This document shows, one piece after another, positions 9,291 through 20,717 of a DNA stretch of 51,465 bases. The stretch is from Rickettsiales bacterium (lineage in GTDB: Bacteria > Pseudomonadota > Alphaproteobacteria > Rickettsiales > JALZUV01). The first letter of the stretch is position 1. Each line of letters starts with the position of its first letter. A program made the translations under genes and the position numbers. The notes beneath the pieces were generated by a model. It was not told the origin of the DNA. It did no database searches and saw only the letters and a list, made by a program, of their open reading frames with translations. The stretch lies in contig JAQXAR010000058.1 in NCBI GenBank assembly GCA_029252805.1, positions 1 through 51,465 on the forward strand. Reading direction: 5' to 3'.

Positions 9291-12200
9291 CTAGCTAGCG
9301 AGTGACTCGTCGCCGTCTGTATCACCGTCGAAGCTGATCGCTTCTGGTTCTGCAGCCAGTTTAGCCGCGCGCTCGTCTTCGATTACCTTATCGCGTACTT
9401 GTGCCACATGTTTCATGCGATTCATGAATGCACCGGTACCGGCAGGAATCAAACGACCCACGATGACGTTCTCTTTGAGGCCTTGCAACGTATCGATTTT
9501 ACCCGCCACTGAAGCTTCGGTCAGTACACGCGTGGTTTCTTGGAACGATGCCGCTGAGATGAATGATTTGGTTTGTAGGGATGCTTTCGTAATCCCTTGC
9601 AATACCAAGTGGCCTTCAGCTGGCTTCTCGCCGGCTTTAGCCGCTTTTGCATTCATTTCGTCGAAATCTTCACGCTCAACTTGCTCACCGACTAGGAAAG
9701 TCGTTTCGCCAGGCGCAGTGATTTCGATTTTACGGAGCATCATGCTAAGTACAACTTCGATATGCTTATCGTTAATGCCTACCCCTTGTAGACGGTAAAC
9801 GGCCTGCACTTCGTGAACCATATATTCAGCCAAAGCTTCGACACCCATGACACGCAAAATATCGTGCGGTACAGGGTTACCATCCATCAACAAGTCACCT
9901 TTTTCGATCAAGTCACCTTCGTTTACGGCGATATGCTTACCTTTTGGAATCATATATTCCATCGGTTCTGCATCGTCCTCTTCAGGGCGAACAATGATAC
10001 GACGTTTGGTTTTGTAATCGCGACCAAACTCGATACGTCCACCAATATCAGAGATCACAGCGTGATCCTTAGGCATACGTGCTTCGAATAGTTCAGCTAC
10101 ACGAGGTAGACCACCGGTAATATCACGTGTCTTAGAAGACTCTTTCGGGATACGTGCGATCACGTCACCTGCGTTGATGGTTTGACCGTCAGCGATAGAA
10201 AGAATCGCATCAACGGGAAGGAAATAACGGGCTTCCAAACCATTTGGCAAGGTGATGATTTCACCGTCTTTATCGCGCAAAGCAACACGAGGTTTCAGAT
10301 CTTGACCACGAGCCTGCTGGCGCCAGTCAATAACTACTTTGCTTGATAAACCAGTGGCTTCATCCGTTACTTCACGTAGTGAAACACTGTCCACGAGGTC
10401 ACGGTAGTTCGCCACACCATCACGCTCAGTAATGATCGGAATAGTGTACGGATCCCACTCAGCGAGTTTCTCGCCGGCTTTCACTTTAGCGCCTTCTTTA
10501 ACCGTTACACGCGCGCCATATGGAACTTTGTGGCGACCACGTTCGTTCTCTTTGGCATCACGAATGATGATTTCACAGGTACGGCTCATTACCACTGCAC
10601 GACCTTGTGAGTCGACAACGATGTTTTTGTTGGAAAGTTCCAACACACCATCATGTGAAGATTCAACGCTAGAGGCTTCTGAACCACGCTGCGCAGCACC
10701 ACCAATGTGGAAGGTACGCATCGTTAGCTGTGTGCCCGGCTCACCAATGGATTGCGCGGCAATTACGCCAACCGCTTCACCCAAGTTTACGGCTGTTCCG
10801 CGTGACAAGTCACGTCCGTAACACGTACCACAGATACCGCCTTCAGACTCACAAGTCAGCGCTGAACGAATCATGATAGATTCGATACCGGCTTCATCAA
10901 TATCATCAACGATATATTCATCTACCAACTGGCCGGCCTTAACGATAGGCTTCTCAGTGGTTGGGTGAATGACGTCGCGAGTTGAAGTACGGCCAAGGAT
11001 CTTCTCAGACAGAGGCGTTACCACCTCACCACCTTCGATGATCGGTTTTGCCACGATGCCTTGATTCGTTCCACAGTCATTTTCAACGATGATACAATCT
11101 TGAGATACATCTACCAAACGACGAGTCAGGTAACCTGAATTCGCAGTTTTTAGTGCGGTATCGGCCAAACCTTTACGCGCTCCGTGGGTAGAGTTAAAGT
11201 ATTCAAGTACGGTCAAACCTTCTTTAAAGTTTGAGATAATCGGCGTTTCGATAATCTCACCAGAAGGTTTAGCCATCAAACCACGCATACCCGCAAGCTG
11301 CTTAATTTGAGCGGCAGAACCACGTGCACCCGAGTGAGCCATCATGTAAATGGCGTTCATCTCTTTACCGTTCGCTTGTTTCTTCGCGTTTTTACCGGAA
11401 ATGACATCCATCATATCTTCAGCAACGCGCTCAGAACAATGCGACCATGCATCGACGACTTTGTTATATTTCTCACCTTGGGTGATCAAACCTTCAGAAT
11501 ATTGATTTTCAAATTCTTTCACTTGATCCAGAGTGCCGTTAACGTGGCCATCCTTCGTTTCAGGAATGATCATGTCATCCTTACCGAAAGAGATACCCGC
11601 TTTGGCGGCGTGCTTAAAGCCAAGACCCATAATTTGATCGGCAAAGATCACAGTCGCTTTCTGACCACAGTAACGATAAACGTGACCGAGCAAGTTCGAG
11701 AGTTCTTTCTTTGTCATCAAGCGGTTAACTTGATCGAAAGCAACATCTGGGTTGCGTGGTAAGTACTGTGCTAGCAACATACGACCCGGAGTTGACTCAA
11801 CCAAAGAGACTTTCTCTTTGCCATTCTCATCAACGCCTTTGTAACGGCATTTGATTTTCGCATGGAGAGAGACAACTTTATTATCAATCGCTTGAATCAA
11901 TTCAGCCATTGAACCGAAAGACATGCCTTCGCCTTCTTCGCCATCAGCTTCAATCGTAATGTAGTAAAGACCCAAGACCATATCCTGTGAAGGTACGATG
12001 ATCGGCTTACCGTTAGCAGGTGATAGAATGTTGTTCGTGCTCATGATGAGAACGCGTGATTCTAACTGTGCTTCGATTGACAAAGGTACGTGAACGGCCA
12101 TTTGGTCACCGTCAAAGTCAGCGTTGAACGCGCCACAAACGAGTGGGTGAAGCTGGATCGCTTTACCTTCGATAAGTTTTGGCTCAAACGCTTGGATGCC

Positions 12201-13499
12201 CAAACGGTGAAGGGTAGGCGCACGGTTGAGTAGTACCGGGTGCTCACGGATTACTTCTTCCAAGATATCCCAAACTTCAGGACGCTCTGTTTCTACAAGA
12301 CGTTTTGCGGCTTTAATTGTGGTCGCAATCCCGTAGATTTCTAGCTTCGCATAGATGAATGGCTTGAACAGCTCCAATGCCATTTTCTTTGGAAGACCAC
12401 ATTGATGAAGCATTAGCTCCGGTCCAACCACAATCACAGAACGGCCCGAGTAATCGACACGTTTTCCGAGTAGGTTTTGACGGAAACGCCCTTGCTTACC
12501 TTTAAGCATGTCTGAAAGTGATTTCAGAGGACGCTTATTGTTACCGGTAATGGTACGACCGCGACGACCGTTATCGAAGACCCCCCCCCCCGATTCTTGA
12601 AGCATACGCTTTTCGTTACGCACGATAATGTCAGGGGCGCGAAGCTCCAATAGACGTTTCAAACGGTTGTTACGGTTGATCACACGACGATAAAGATCGT
12701 TCAAATCAGACGTCGCAAAACGGCCACCATCAAGTGGCACCAATGGACGCAAATCAGGAGGAATGACAGGAACAACGTCAAGAATCATCCATTCTGGCTT
12801 GTTACCAGAATCAATGAAGTTCTCGATAAGTTTTAGACGCTTAACGTATTTCTTACGCTTCGCTTCAGAACCCGTTTCACGTAGATCAGTCTTCGTTGTT
12901 TCAAGTTCAACCGGAAGGTCGAGACCTTGCAACATCGTCTTGATCGCTTGCGCACCGATTTCAGCCGTGAAAGCTTCAGCACCGTAATCATCTTGAGCAT
13001 CGTAATACTGATCTTCCGTTAGCACTTCACCTTTAGTGAAAGGCGATAGACCCGGTTCTGTTACCATGAAGCTTTCGAAATAAAGCACGCGCTCTAGATC
13101 TTTAAGCGTCATATCAAGTAACAAACCAATACGGCTTGGAAGTGATTTCAAGAACCAAATGTGAGCAACCGGAGCCGCTAGATCGATGTGACCCATACGT
13201 TCGCGACGTACTTTAGAAGTGGTGACTTCGACGCCACATTTCTCACAGATAATTCCGCGATACTTCATGCGCTTATATTTACCGCACAAGCACTCATAGT
13301 CCTTTACAGGGCCAAAGATACGCGCACAGAATAAACCGTCGCGCTCAGGTTTGAAGGTACGATAGTTGATCGTTTCTGGCTTCTTAACTTCACCAAAAGA
13401 CCACCCACGGATTTTTTCCGGACTCGCGATAGAGATACGGATTTCGTCGAATTGTTCCTGACCTTGTTCTAGGCCGAAGAATGACATTAGTTGTGACAT
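9291..13499 (-). CDS. rpoC: RNA polymerase subunit beta'
   Basis: This is the catalytic beta' subunit of RNA polymerase, 1402 residues. The N-terminal zinc site has Cys at 70, 72, 85 and 88. The active-site NADFDGD motif lies near residue 460. The second zinc site is in [16 protein letters not shown]. The trigger loop and bridge helix regions follow, around [14 protein letters not shown]. An AGGAG precedes the ATG by 6 nt, 20 bp after rpoB. One oddity is an 11-base G run (C run on plus, 12581-12591) that encodes Ser-Gly-Gly-Gly-Val at residues 303-307. Related proteins have A/S-V-D-A-L there, at the end of the sigma-binding coiled coil. Length and frame are preserved. Confidence 0.98.
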   Translation of the reverse strand: MSQLMSFFGLEQGQEQFDEIRISIASPEKIRGWSFGEVKKPETINYRTFKPERDGLFCARIFGPVKDYECLCGKYKRMKYRGIICEKCGVEVTTSKVRRERMGHIDLAAPVAHIWFLKSLPSRIGLLLDMTLKDLERVLYFESFMVTEPGLSPFTKGEVLTEDQYYDAQDDYGAEAFTAEIGAQAIKTMLQGLDLPVELETTKTDLRETGSEAKRKKYVKRLKLIENFIDSGNKPEWMILDVVPVIPPDLRPLVPLDGGRFATSDLNDLYRRVINRNNRLKRLLELRAPDIIVRNEKRMLQESGGGVFDNGRRGRTITGNNKRPLKSLSDMLKGKQGRFRQNLLGKRVDYSGRSVIVVGPELMLHQCGLPKKMALELFKPFIYAKLEIYGIATTIKAAKRLVETERPEVWDILEEVIREHPVLLNRAPTLHRLGIQAFEPKLIEGKAIQLHPLVCGAFNADFDGDQMAVHVPLSIEAQLESRVLIMSTNNILSPANGKPIIVPSQDMVLGLYYITIEADGEEGEGMSFGSMAELIQAIDNKVVSLHAKIKCRYKGVDENGKEKVSLVESTPGRMLLAQYLPRNPDVAFDQVNRLMTKKELSNLLGHVYRYCGQKATVIFADQIMGLGFKHAAKAGISFGKDDMIIPETKDGHVNGTLDQVKEFENQYSEGLITQGEKYNKVVDAWSHCSERVAEDMMDVISGKNAKKQANGKEMNAIYMMAHSGARGSAAQIKQLAGMRGLMAKPSGEIIETPIISNFKEGLTVLEYFNSTHGARKGLADTALKTANSGYLTRRLVDVSQDCIIVENDCGTNQGIVAKPIIEGGEVVTPLSEKILGRTSTRDVIHPTTEKPIVKAGQLVDEYIVDDIDEAGIESIMIRSALTCESEGGICGTCYGRDLSRGTAVNLGEAVGVIAAQSIGEPGTQLTMRTFHIGGAAQRGSEASSVESSHDGVLELSNKNIVVDSQGRAVVMSRTCEIIIRDAKENERGRHKVPYGARVTVKEGAKVKAGEKLAEWDPYTIPIITERDGVANYRDLVDSVSLREVTDEATGLSSKVVIDWRQQARGQDLKPRVALRDKDGEIITLPNGLEARYFLPVDAILSIADGQTINAGDVIARIPKESSKTRDITGGLPRVAELFEARMPKDHAVISDIGGRIEFGRDYKTKRRIIVRPEEDDAEPMEYMIPKGKHIAVNEGDLIEKGDLLMDGNPVPHDILRVMGVEALAEYMVHEVQAVYRLQGVGINDKHIEVVLSMMLRKIEITAPGETTFLVGEQVEREDFDEMNAKAAKAGEKPAEGHLVLQGITKASLQTKSFISAASFQETTRVLTEASVAGKIDTLQGLKENVIVGRLIPAGTGAFMNRMKHVAQVRDKVIEDERAAKLAAEPEAISFDGDTDGDESLAS

Positions 13500-13519
13500 A
13501 ATATTCTCCTAATCTCTCT

Positions 13520-16500
13520 CTATGCTTCTTTTTCTTGAAGTTCTACGTTTAGGCAAAGGGCACGTAGCTCTTTAACCATTACGTGGAACGATTCTGGAAT
13601 GCCTGATTCAAAACTATGATCACCGCGAACGATAGATTCATAGACTTTCGAACGACCCGCAACATCATCTGACTTCACTGTCAGCATTTCTTGAAGCGTG
13701 TATGCCGCACCGTAAGCTTGAAGTGCCCAACACTCCATCTCACCAAAGCGCTGTCCACCAAACTGCGATTTACCGCCGAGTGGTTGCTGCGTTACGAGCG
13801 AGTATGGACCGATTGAACGAGCGTGAATTTTCTCATCGACCAAGTGATGAAGTTTGAGCATGTAAATGTAACCAACCGTTACATCACGATCAAACTGATC
13901 ACCGGTACGACCATCCCAAAGCGTCATTTGACCGGAAGTCGGCATGCCCGCTTTTTTCAAGTAGTGCTCGATATCTTTCTCATTCGCACCATCAAATACC
14001 GGAGTTGCAAATGGAACCCCTTTAGTGGTGTTGGCTGCAAGTTCCTTAATTTCAGACTCAGACATTTTCTTGATAGTAGTGGCGAATTCTTTTTCGTCAT
14101 AAACATCGAGAAGTTTGTCGCGAACGCCTTTTAAGTCTCCACTCTCTTGTGCAGTACGAACCGCTTCGCCGATCTGCGCGCCGATACCGGCAGCAGCCCA
14201 ACCCAAGTGAGTTTCAAGAATCTGACCTACGTTCATACGTGAAGGTACACCCAATGGGTTCAACACGATATCAACCGGAGTACCATCTTCAAGGTAAGGC
14301 ATGTCTTCCACAGGGATGATCTTAGAGATCACACCTTTGTTACCATGACGACCCGCCATTTTATCACCCGGTTGAAGCTTACGCTTCACAGCCAAGAAGA
14401 CTTTCACCATTTTCAATACGCCAGGTTGCAGATCATCACCGCCCTGAACTTTATCTACTTTATCGGTAAAGTGTGCTTCGATACGCTCTAACGCATCATC
14501 CAATTGAGTTTTGAGACCTTCAATTTGATCCATTACCTTCTTGTCAGAAACAGCGAACTGCCACCATTGACCACGGCTATATTCTACGAAATGCTCATCG
14601 CTAAGTGTTGATTTCTTAAAGCCTTTCGGGCCCGAAACCGCTTCTTTACCGGTAAGCAATGTTTGTAGGCGACCGTAAACGTAGCCCTCAATGATGGCGC
14701 GCTCAGTATCGCGGTCTTTTGCAAGTTTCTGAATTTCAGATTGCTCAAGCGCCAAAGCACGTTCATCTTTTTCGATGCCACGACGGCTAAAGATACGAAC
14801 ACCAACTACGTGACCGACCACACCTGGTGGTACACGAAGTGAACTATCGCGAACATCAGAGGCTTTTTCACCAAAGATCGCACGAAGAAGTTTTTCTTCT
14901 GGCGTCATTGGAGATTCAGACTTAGGCGTTACTTTACCCACCAAAATGTCACCGGCTTTAACTTCCGCACCTACGTGCGTTACGCCGATTTCATCGAGGT
15001 TACGAAGCGCATCTTCACCGACATTTGGAATGTCGCGAGTCACTTCTTCAGGGCCAAGCTTTGTATCACGGGCGACGACTTCGAACTCTTCAATGTGAAC
15101 GGAAGTGAAGACATCGTCAGATACGATACGCTCAGAAATTAGAATTGAATCCTCGTAGTTGTAACCGTTCCACGGCATGAAGGCCACGAGCACGTTACGC
15201 CCTAGCGCCAACTCACCCAAGTCAGTCGAAGGACCGTCTGCGATGATGTCACCCGAGTCTAGCGTGTCACCTACTTTAACCAATGGACGTTGGTTGATGC
15301 AGGTAGATTGGTTAGAACGTTGGAATTTTTGAAGGTTGTAGATATCTACACCCGGCGTGTTACCGCCTGTTTCTTTCTCATCCACACGAATTACGATACG
15401 AGATGCATCCACACGGTCAACTACACCACCACGTTTGGCAGTAATCGCTGCGCCTGAATCACGCGCTACAACCGCTTCCATACCGGTACCAACCAATGGC
15501 GCTTCGGCACGTACTAAAGGCACGGCTTGGCGTTGCATGTTTGATCCCATGAGGGCGCGGTTTGCATCATCGTTTTCGAGGAAAGGAATCATTGCGGCTG
15601 CAACAGAAACAAGCTGTTTCGGTGCCACGTCAATATAGTCGATTTCTTCTGGAAGGCTCATTTGGAAGTCGCCAGATTTACGGCTAGGAACTAATTCTTC
15701 GGTGAACTTTTTGCCTGTATCTAGCGGCGCATTTGCCTGTGCAATTGTATACTTACCCTCTTCAATAGCAGAGAGGTACTGCACATCATCGGTTACTTTA
15801 CTGTCAATAACTTTACGGTAAGGCGTTTCGATGAAACCATATTTGTTAATTTGGGCGTAAGTCGCCATAGAGTTGATCAAACCAATATTCGGACCCTCAG
15901 GAGTTTCAATCGGACAGATACGACCATAGTGAGTCGCATGTACGTCACGAACTTCAAAACCAGCACGCTCACGCGTTAGACCGCCGGGACCAAGCGCTGA
16001 AAGACGACGCTTATGCGTAATCTCTGAAAGTGGGTTTGTTTGATCCATAAATTGTGAAAGTTGGCTAGAGCCAAAGAATTCACGAACCGAAGCAGCAACT
16101 GGCTTAGCGTTCACCAAGTCATGCGGCATAACGGTGTCGATATCAACAGAACCCATACGTTCGATAATGCCGCGCTCCATGCGAAGTAGACCGATACGGT
16201 ATTGGTTTTCCATCAATTCACCCACAGAACGAACACGACGGTTACCGAGGTGATCAATATCATCAATTTCGCCGAAGCCATCTTTGAGACGGATCAATGT
16301 GCGGATTGACTCAACAATATCGCTTTTCGTTAGTGTGCCTTGCTCTTCAGGAGTTTCAAGGTCTAGACGAGCATTGATTTTTACACGGCCAACCGCAGAA
16401 AGATCATAGCGTTCAGAATCGAAGAAGAGGCTAGTGAACAATTCACCAGCGGCTTCAGGAGTCGTTGGCTCACCCGGGCGCATCACTTTATAGATGTCGA

Positions 16501-17626
16501 TTAACGAGTCATCTTTGGTCGTGTTTTTATCGGCCATCAACGTGTTGCGAAGGTAAGGACCTACGGTGATATTATCGATGTTGAGGGTAGGGAGCTCTTT
16601 CAACCCTGTCTCAATAAGGATGTTTAAAAGTGCCTCTGTTAGTTCCGCACCAGCATCTGCCAATACTTCACCATCTTTATTCACGAGGTTCTTTGCGAGG
16701 AAACGACCCATGACTTGCTCATCGGTGAGCTGGATAGTTGCCGTACCATCTTCAAGAATTTTCTTCGCTTTACGCGGAGTGATTTTCTCACCGGCTTTCA
16801 CGATAACTTTCGCTGTTTTGCCGTCGATCAAATCTTCTGTCAGCTTAACGCCGCGATATTGAACGGGGTTATAAGGAGCAACCCAGCCTTTTTTACCTTT
16901 TTTGATGGAAACAGTATCGTAATAAGTATCAAGAATTTCTTCCGTGCCCATATCCAATGCGCGAAGCAAAGTAGTGGCAGGAAGTTTACGACGACGGTCA
17001 ATACGAGTATTAACAAGATCTTTCGGATCAAATTCGAAATCCAACCAAGAACCACGGTAAGGAATCACACGAGCAGAGAAGAGGAGTTTGCCAGATGAGT
17101 GAGTTTTACCTTTATCATGGTTAAAGAATACGCCAGGTGAGCGGTGCATTTGCGATACGATCACACGCTCAGTACCATTAATGACGAAAGTACCATTTTG
17201 AGTCATCAATGGGATATCACCCATGAATACTTCTTGTTCTTTAATGTCGCGAATTTCGCGAGAGCCGGTATCTTCATCTACAATCCATGTGATGAGGCGA
17301 AGCGTTGCACGCATCGGAGCGGCATAGTTAATATCGCGCTGACGGCATTCTTCTACGTCAAATTTAGGTTTGTCGAAATCGTAAGATACGAATTCCAATG
17401 TTGCTGTTTCAGCAAAATCATTAATTGGGAAAACGGATTTTAGGACCGCTTGTAAGCCAGTGTCAGTACGTTTAGCTGCAGGGATGTTGATTTGCAGGAA
17501 CTGATCATATGAGTTCTTTTGAACTTCAATAAGATTCGGCATTTCGGTCACAGATTCAATGCGGCCAAAGCTCTTACGGATACGTTTACGGCTAGTGAAA
17601 TTAAGGGTTTGAGCGGTCTGAGTCAT
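13520..17626 (-). CDS. rpoB: RNA polymerase subunit beta
   Basis: This is the beta subunit of RNA polymerase, 1368 residues, full length. It begins [22 protein letters not shown]. The rifampicin-binding cluster (about residues 520-545) reads [18 protein letters not shown] followed by [12 protein letters not shown]. The usual resistance positions carry the sensitive-type residues Asp, His and Ser; a Thr replaces the second Asn of the E. coli D-Q-N-N, probably as lineage variation. The C-terminal clamp contact is [15 protein letters not shown]-like ([18 protein letters not shown]). It follows rplL across a 139-bp gap that holds a hairpin, and is cotranscribed with rpoC. Confidence 0.98.
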   Translation of the reverse strand: MTQTAQTLNFTSRKRIRKSFGRIESVTEMPNLIEVQKNSYDQFLQINIPAAKRTDTGLQAVLKSVFPINDFAETATLEFVSYDFDKPKFDVEECRQRDINYAAPMRATLRLITWIVDEDTGSREIRDIKEQEVFMGDIPLMTQNGTFVINGTERVIVSQMHRSPGVFFNHDKGKTHSSGKLLFSARVIPYRGSWLDFEFDPKDLVNTRIDRRRKLPATTLLRALDMGTEEILDTYYDTVSIKKGKKGWVAPYNPVQYRGVKLTEDLIDGKTAKVIVKAGEKITPRKAKKILEDGTATIQLTDEQVMGRFLAKNLVNKDGEVLADAGAELTEALLNILIETGLKELPTLNIDNITVGPYLRNTLMADKNTTKDDSLIDIYKVMRPGEPTTPEAAGELFTSLFFDSERYDLSAVGRVKINARLDLETPEEQGTLTKSDIVESIRTLIRLKDGFGEIDDIDHLGNRRVRSVGELMENQYRIGLLRMERGIIERMGSVDIDTVMPHDLVNAKPVAASVREFFGSSQLSQFMDQTNPLSEITHKRRLSALGPGGLTRERAGFEVRDVHATHYGRICPIETPEGPNIGLINSMATYAQINKYGFIETPYRKVIDSKVTDDVQYLSAIEEGKYTIAQANAPLDTGKKFTEELVPSRKSGDFQMSLPEEIDYIDVAPKQLVSVAAAMIPFLENDDANRALMGSNMQRQAVPLVRAEAPLVGTGMEAVVARDSGAAITAKRGGVVDRVDASRIVIRVDEKETGGNTPGVDIYNLQKFQRSNQSTCINQRPLVKVGDTLDSGDIIADGPSTDLGELALGRNVLVAFMPWNGYNYEDSILISERIVSDDVFTSVHIEEFEVVARDTKLGPEEVTRDIPNVGEDALRNLDEIGVTHVGAEVKAGDILVGKVTPKSESPMTPEEKLLRAIFGEKASDVRDSSLRVPPGVVGHVVGVRIFSRRGIEKDERALALEQSEIQKLAKDRDTERAIIEGYVYGRLQTLLTGKEAVSGPKGFKKSTLSDEHFVEYSRGQWWQFAVSDKKVMDQIEGLKTQLDDALERIEAHFTDKVDKVQGGDDLQPGVLKMVKVFLAVKRKLQPGDKMAGRHGNKGVISKIIPVEDMPYLEDGTPVDIVLNPLGVPSRMNVGQILETHLGWAAAGIGAQIGEAVRTAQESGDLKGVRDKLLDVYDEKEFATTIKKMSESEIKELAANTTKGVPFATPVFDGANEKDIEHYLKKAGMPTSGQMTLWDGRTGDQFDRDVTVGYIYMLKLHHLVDEKIHARSIGPYSLVTQQPLGGKSQFGGQRFGEMECWALQAYGAAYTLQEMLTVKSDDVAGRSKVYESIVRGDHSFESGIPESFHVMVKELRALCLNVELQEKEA

Positions 17627-17710
17627 CGCGGGTCTCTTCTCAACTTTTAATTAAAGTGCCGCACCGCCCGTATCATTTATTCAATGGGAAAGGGGGTACG
17701 AAAAATACAG

Positions 17711-17750
17711 AAAGAGGTGGCAGGCACTTACGTCCCGCCACCTTATCTTT
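17711..17750 (-). promoter_or_regulatory. rplL-rpoB intergenic hairpin (putative attenuator or processing site)
   Basis: AGGTGGCAGG (17715-17724) pairs with CCCGCCACCT (17734-17743) with one A-C mismatch and a 9-nt loop. AAAGA and TCTTT extend the stem across a bulge. It sits directly after rplL and before rpoB. In enterobacteria this gap holds a partial terminator and an RNase III site that lower rpoBC output relative to ribosomal protein output. The position matches that role, but the mechanism here is inferred. Confidence 0.55.
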
Positions 17751-17765
17751 GTGTGGAGTTAGAAG

Positions 17766-18140
17766 TTACTTAACTTCAACTTCAGCACCAGCTTCAGTGA
17801 GTTTCTTCTGAATCTCAGCGGCTTCGTCTTTCGACACGCCTTCTTTAACTGGTTTAGGTGCACCTTCAACTAGGTCTTTAGCTTCTTTCAAGCCAAGGCC
17901 AGTGATGGTACGTACTTCTTTAATTACGTTGATCTTCTTTTCGCCAGCAGCTTTCAAGATGACATCAAATTCAACTTGTTCAGCAGCAGGTGCAGCAGCT
18001 TCGCCAGCGGCAGCAGCTACAGCAACAGGAGCAGCAGCAGATACGCCCCATTTTTCTTCTAGCATTTTTGAAAGCTCTGCAGCTTCCATTACAGTTAGTG
18101 CTGATAGGTCATCAGCGATCTTTTCAATATTAGCAGCCAT
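17766..18140 (-). CDS. rplL: 50S ribosomal protein L7/L12
   Basis: This is the flexible stalk protein of the large subunit, which recruits translation GTPases. It has 124 residues in the usual three parts. The N-terminal dimerisation helix ([29 protein letters not shown]) is followed by an Ala/Pro/Val-rich hinge (about residues 34-54) and a C-terminal globular domain ([21 protein letters not shown]...[22 protein letters not shown]). It lies 38 bp after rplJ in the rplKAJL-rpoBC series. Confidence 0.97.
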   Translation of the reverse strand: MAANIEKIADDLSALTVMEAAELSKMLEEKWGVSAAAPVAVAAAAGEAAAPAAEQVEFDVILKAAGEKKINVIKEVRTITGLGLKEAKDLVEGAPKPVKEGVSKDEAAEIQKKLTEAGAEVEVK

Positions 18141-18178
18141 GATTTTCGTCCTCTTCTTAAAACCTTAAACTTAATTTC

Positions 18179-18688
18179 CTACGATTTCGCACCGTAAGCA
18201 CCACAAACACGCGCCAGCTGACCAGCAGGTGCCTGTAACACACCAGCGATGCGAGTCGCAGGTGTATTCAACATGCCAACAATTGTGGCACGTAACTCGT
18301 CGAGTGAAGGCATCTTAGACAATTCAGTCACGCCATTCACATCGAGTACTTGCTCGCCAAAAGCGCCGCCAAGTACTTGTAATTTATCATTCTCATTGGC
18401 AAAGTTTACCAATGCTTTAGCCGGAGCTACAGGATCATCACTGTAACCAATCGCTGTTGGGCCCGTTAGAAGCTCACCAAGAGATTCGTAAGCAGTCCCT
18501 TTAAGCGCACGCTTTGCTAAAGTATTTTTTGTCACTCGGAAAGAACCGCCTGCCGCACGTACTTTAGCGCGTAGTTCAGTAATTTCATCTACGGTTAGTC
18601 CTTTATAATGGACAACCACGATTGAGGCTGCATCAGCAACTCCAGTGTTTAATGCTTTAACATAAGCTTGTTTTTGTGCGCGATCCAT
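18179..18688 (-). CDS. rplJ: 50S ribosomal protein L10
   Basis: L10 forms the base of the stalk and binds L7/L12 dimers; in many bacteria it also represses its own operon. The protein has 169 residues. The N-terminal rRNA-binding domain contains VVVHYKGLTVDEITELRAKVR and GGSFRVTKNTLAKRAL, and a C-terminal helical tail follows. The gap from rplA is only 22 bp, too short for the long autoregulatory leader found in E. coli, so any L10-mediated control would have to act elsewhere. Confidence 0.96.
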   Translation of the reverse strand: MDRAQKQAYVKALNTGVADAASIVVVHYKGLTVDEITELRAKVRAAGGSFRVTKNTLAKRALKGTAYESLGELLTGPTAIGYSDDPVAPAKALVNFANENDKLQVLGGAFGEQVLDVNGVTELSKMPSLDELRATIVGMLNTPATRIAGVLQAPAGQLARVCGAYGAKS

Positions 18689-18710
18689 ACTCTGTGCTCC
18701 GTATTTCTAA

Positions 18711-19409
18711 CTATGCTGCTTGCTTAAAGCTGCTTAAATCTAATTTAACGCCGCCACCCATGGTCGAGCTAATAGCAGCACGCTTCATGTAGCCGCCCTT
18801 AGCACCGGATGGTTTAGCGCTTTGCAATGCTTTGATCACTGTCGAGATATTCTCAGACAATTTCTTCGCATCGAAACTTGCTTTGCCGACAGCGACGTGA
18901 ACGATACCGGCTTTTTCAACGCGACATTCAACTTCACCAGCCTTCGCTTTATTCACAGCTTCTTCCACATTGGGAGTCACGGTGCCGAGCTTAGGGTTAG
19001 GCATCAGGCCTTTAGGGCCGAGAATCTTACCGACGCGACCTACGATGGCCATCATATCAGGAGTGGCAATCACGCGATCATAGTTAAGATCACCTTTTTG
19101 CATACTTTCCATCAGATCTTCAGCACCGACAACATCAGCGCCTGCTTTTTTAGCAAGTTCTGCTTTGTCGCCACGAGCGAATACGGCGATGCGCATTTTC
19201 TTGCCTGTACCGTTAGGGAGGGCAACCATTTTACGGACTTGTTGATCCGAGTGACGCGGGTCAACACCAAGGTTAACCGCTAGTTCGATGGTTTCATCGA
19301 ATTTCGCTGTTGCGTTATCTTGTACGAGCTTAACCGCCGCATCCAAATCGTAAAGCTTTGCGCCATCGATTGTTGCGAGAATTGCTGTTTTCTTTTTGCT
19401 TAATGCCAT
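18711..19409 (-). CDS. rplA: 50S ribosomal protein L1
   Basis: L1 is an rRNA-binding protein of the mobile E-site stalk and commonly a translational repressor of the L11 operon. Its 232 residues are full length. Typical blocks are [57 protein letters not shown] and [21 protein letters not shown]. It starts 13 bp after rplK ends, and the two are clearly cotranscribed. Confidence 0.97.
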   Translation of the reverse strand: MALSKKKTAILATIDGAKLYDLDAAVKLVQDNATAKFDETIELAVNLGVDPRHSDQQVRKMVALPNGTGKKMRIAVFARGDKAELAKKAGADVVGAEDLMESMQKGDLNYDRVIATPDMMAIVGRVGKILGPKGLMPNPKLGTVTPNVEEAVNKAKAGEVECRVEKAGIVHVAVGKASFDAKKLSENISTVIKALQSAKPSGAKGGYMKRAAISSTMGGGVKLDLSSFKQAA

Positions 19410-19422
19410 GATGATCTATCCT

Positions 19423-19860
19423 TTACGCTGCGTCTTCGAGTACTTCAATACCCATAGAAACCGCTGAGCCTTTAATCATATTACAAGCGCCTTCCATATC
19501 GTTGGCGTTAAGGTCAACCATCTTCAATTCCGCGATTTCACGAACTTGCTTCATAGTCACTTTACCGACGATTTGCTTGCCTGTTTCGCCCGCACCTTTT
19601 TTCAACTTCGCTGCCTTTTTGAGGAAGTAAGAAACCGGAGGGGTTTTTGTGATGAATGTAAAACTACGGTCTGCATAAGCTGTAATGACAACCGGAGTCG
19701 GTGTGCCAGGTTCAGACTTCTGAGTTTCCGCGTTAAACGCTTTACAGAATTCCATAATGTTCAAGCCTTGTTGGCCCAATGCGGGTCCAACCGGTGGTGA
19801 AGGGTTTGCCTTACCTGCCGCGATAGTTAGCTTGATGTATCCAATAATTTTTTTAGCCAT
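19423..19860 (-). CDS. rplK: 50S ribosomal protein L11
   Basis: L11 binds the GTPase-associated region of 23S rRNA and is needed for RelA-type stringent signalling. Its 145 residues include [24 protein letters not shown] and [17 protein letters not shown]. It is the first gene of the rplKAJL-rpoBC cluster. The expected upstream partners nusG and secE are absent. The 215-bp gap to pth must hold the cluster promoter; I see a TTGCAT hexamer in the leader but no convincing -10 partner. The gap also contains a G-rich tract (20032-20047, nine consecutive G at its end) and a short CCCC-AGT-GGGG hairpin close to the start codon. Confidence 0.96.
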   Translation of the reverse strand: MAKKIIGYIKLTIAAGKANPSPPVGPALGQQGLNIMEFCKAFNAETQKSEPGTPTPVVITAYADRSFTFITKTPPVSYFLKKAAKLKKGAGETGKQIVGKVTMKQVREIAELKMVDLNANDMEGACNMIKGSAVSMGIEVLEDAA

Positions 19861-20075
19861 AACCTATACCTTCTACCCCACTGGGGAGCTAGGCTTTTAG
19901 GCCATACAATAGGAGTATGCAACCCCTTTTTTGACTGTTTGGCCAGTTATTTTTCCGGTTGGAGGAAATGAGCGGTAAAATGGCGACTTTTATGAGCTTG
20001 TTGCGCCACGCGTATTTAATAATCCGACATTGGGGGAAGGGGGGGGGCTAAAATGGTGCGTTGTAAAATGCGTCA

Positions 20076-20633
20076 TTATAATGCCAGTTTATTCATAAGC
20101 GCTACATCCTCGCCGTTTATGAGCAACGGAGTGTGTCGGATGATATTGTCGATTAGCGTGTCGATGGCGTGGCGTTCGTCTTTGCTAAAATCGTGCAAAA
20201 CATAGCCGCTAACGGCGTCTTTGTGGCCGGGGTGGTCGATGCCGATGCGAATGCGCCGATATTCTTTGCCGATTTGGGCATCAATATCACGTAATCCGTT
20301 ATGTCCGCCATGTCCGCCGCCGGTTTTAATGCGCAGTTTGGCATTGGCGAGGTCGAGTTCGTCATGGAATACGGTGATCTGCTCGGGCTTTAACTTATAG
20401 AAAGCCATGGCCGCCTGAACGGAGCGACCCGAATTATTCATATAGGTTTGCGGTTTGAGGAGTAGGATCTTTTCGCCATCGACAGAAATTTCGGTCAATT
20501 CGCCTTGGTGCTTCTTGCTCCATCTAGGCGCGTGATTATCCGTGGCCAAAGCATCAAGCAGCATGAAGCCGACATTATGACGGTGATTGGCGTATTTGGT
20601 GCCAGGGTTTCCGAGTCCTACGAATAAGTGCAT
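20076..20633 (-). CDS. pth: Peptidyl-tRNA hydrolase
   Basis: Pth releases tRNA from peptidyl-tRNA that has dropped off the ribosome. Its 185 residues start MHLFVGLGNPGTKYANHRHNVGF, which includes the catalytic His. Other conserved sites are QTYMNNSG, the HDELDL Asp and GGGHGGHNGLRDI. It is third in the prs-rplY-pth series, an order common in alphaproteobacteria. A terminator lies between rplY and pth, so pth may also depend on readthrough or its own promoter. The usual following gene, ychF, is not present. Confidence 0.95.
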   Translation of the reverse strand: MHLFVGLGNPGTKYANHRHNVGFMLLDALATDNHAPRWSKKHQGELTEISVDGEKILLLKPQTYMNNSGRSVQAAMAFYKLKPEQITVFHDELDLANAKLRIKTGGGHGGHNGLRDIDAQIGKEYRRIRIGIDHPGHKDAVSGYVLHDFSKDERHAIDTLIDNIIRHTPLLINGEDVALMNKLAL

Positions 20634-20666
20634 GGGGGTAATCTATCCTGCTTTGTGAAATAAAAA

Positions 20667-20698
20667 AAGGGCGCGAACTGTAAAAGTTCAGCGCCCTT
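20667..20698 (-). terminator. Rho-independent terminator after rplY
   Basis: AAGGGCGC (20667-20674) pairs with GCGCCCTT (20691-20698), and inner GAACT/AGTTC bases extend the stem. On the minus strand the stem is followed by a run of seven T, so it terminates transcripts coming from rplY. Confidence 0.85.
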
Positions 20699-20717
20699 GG
20701 TTTTAAGTTGGCGAGAT

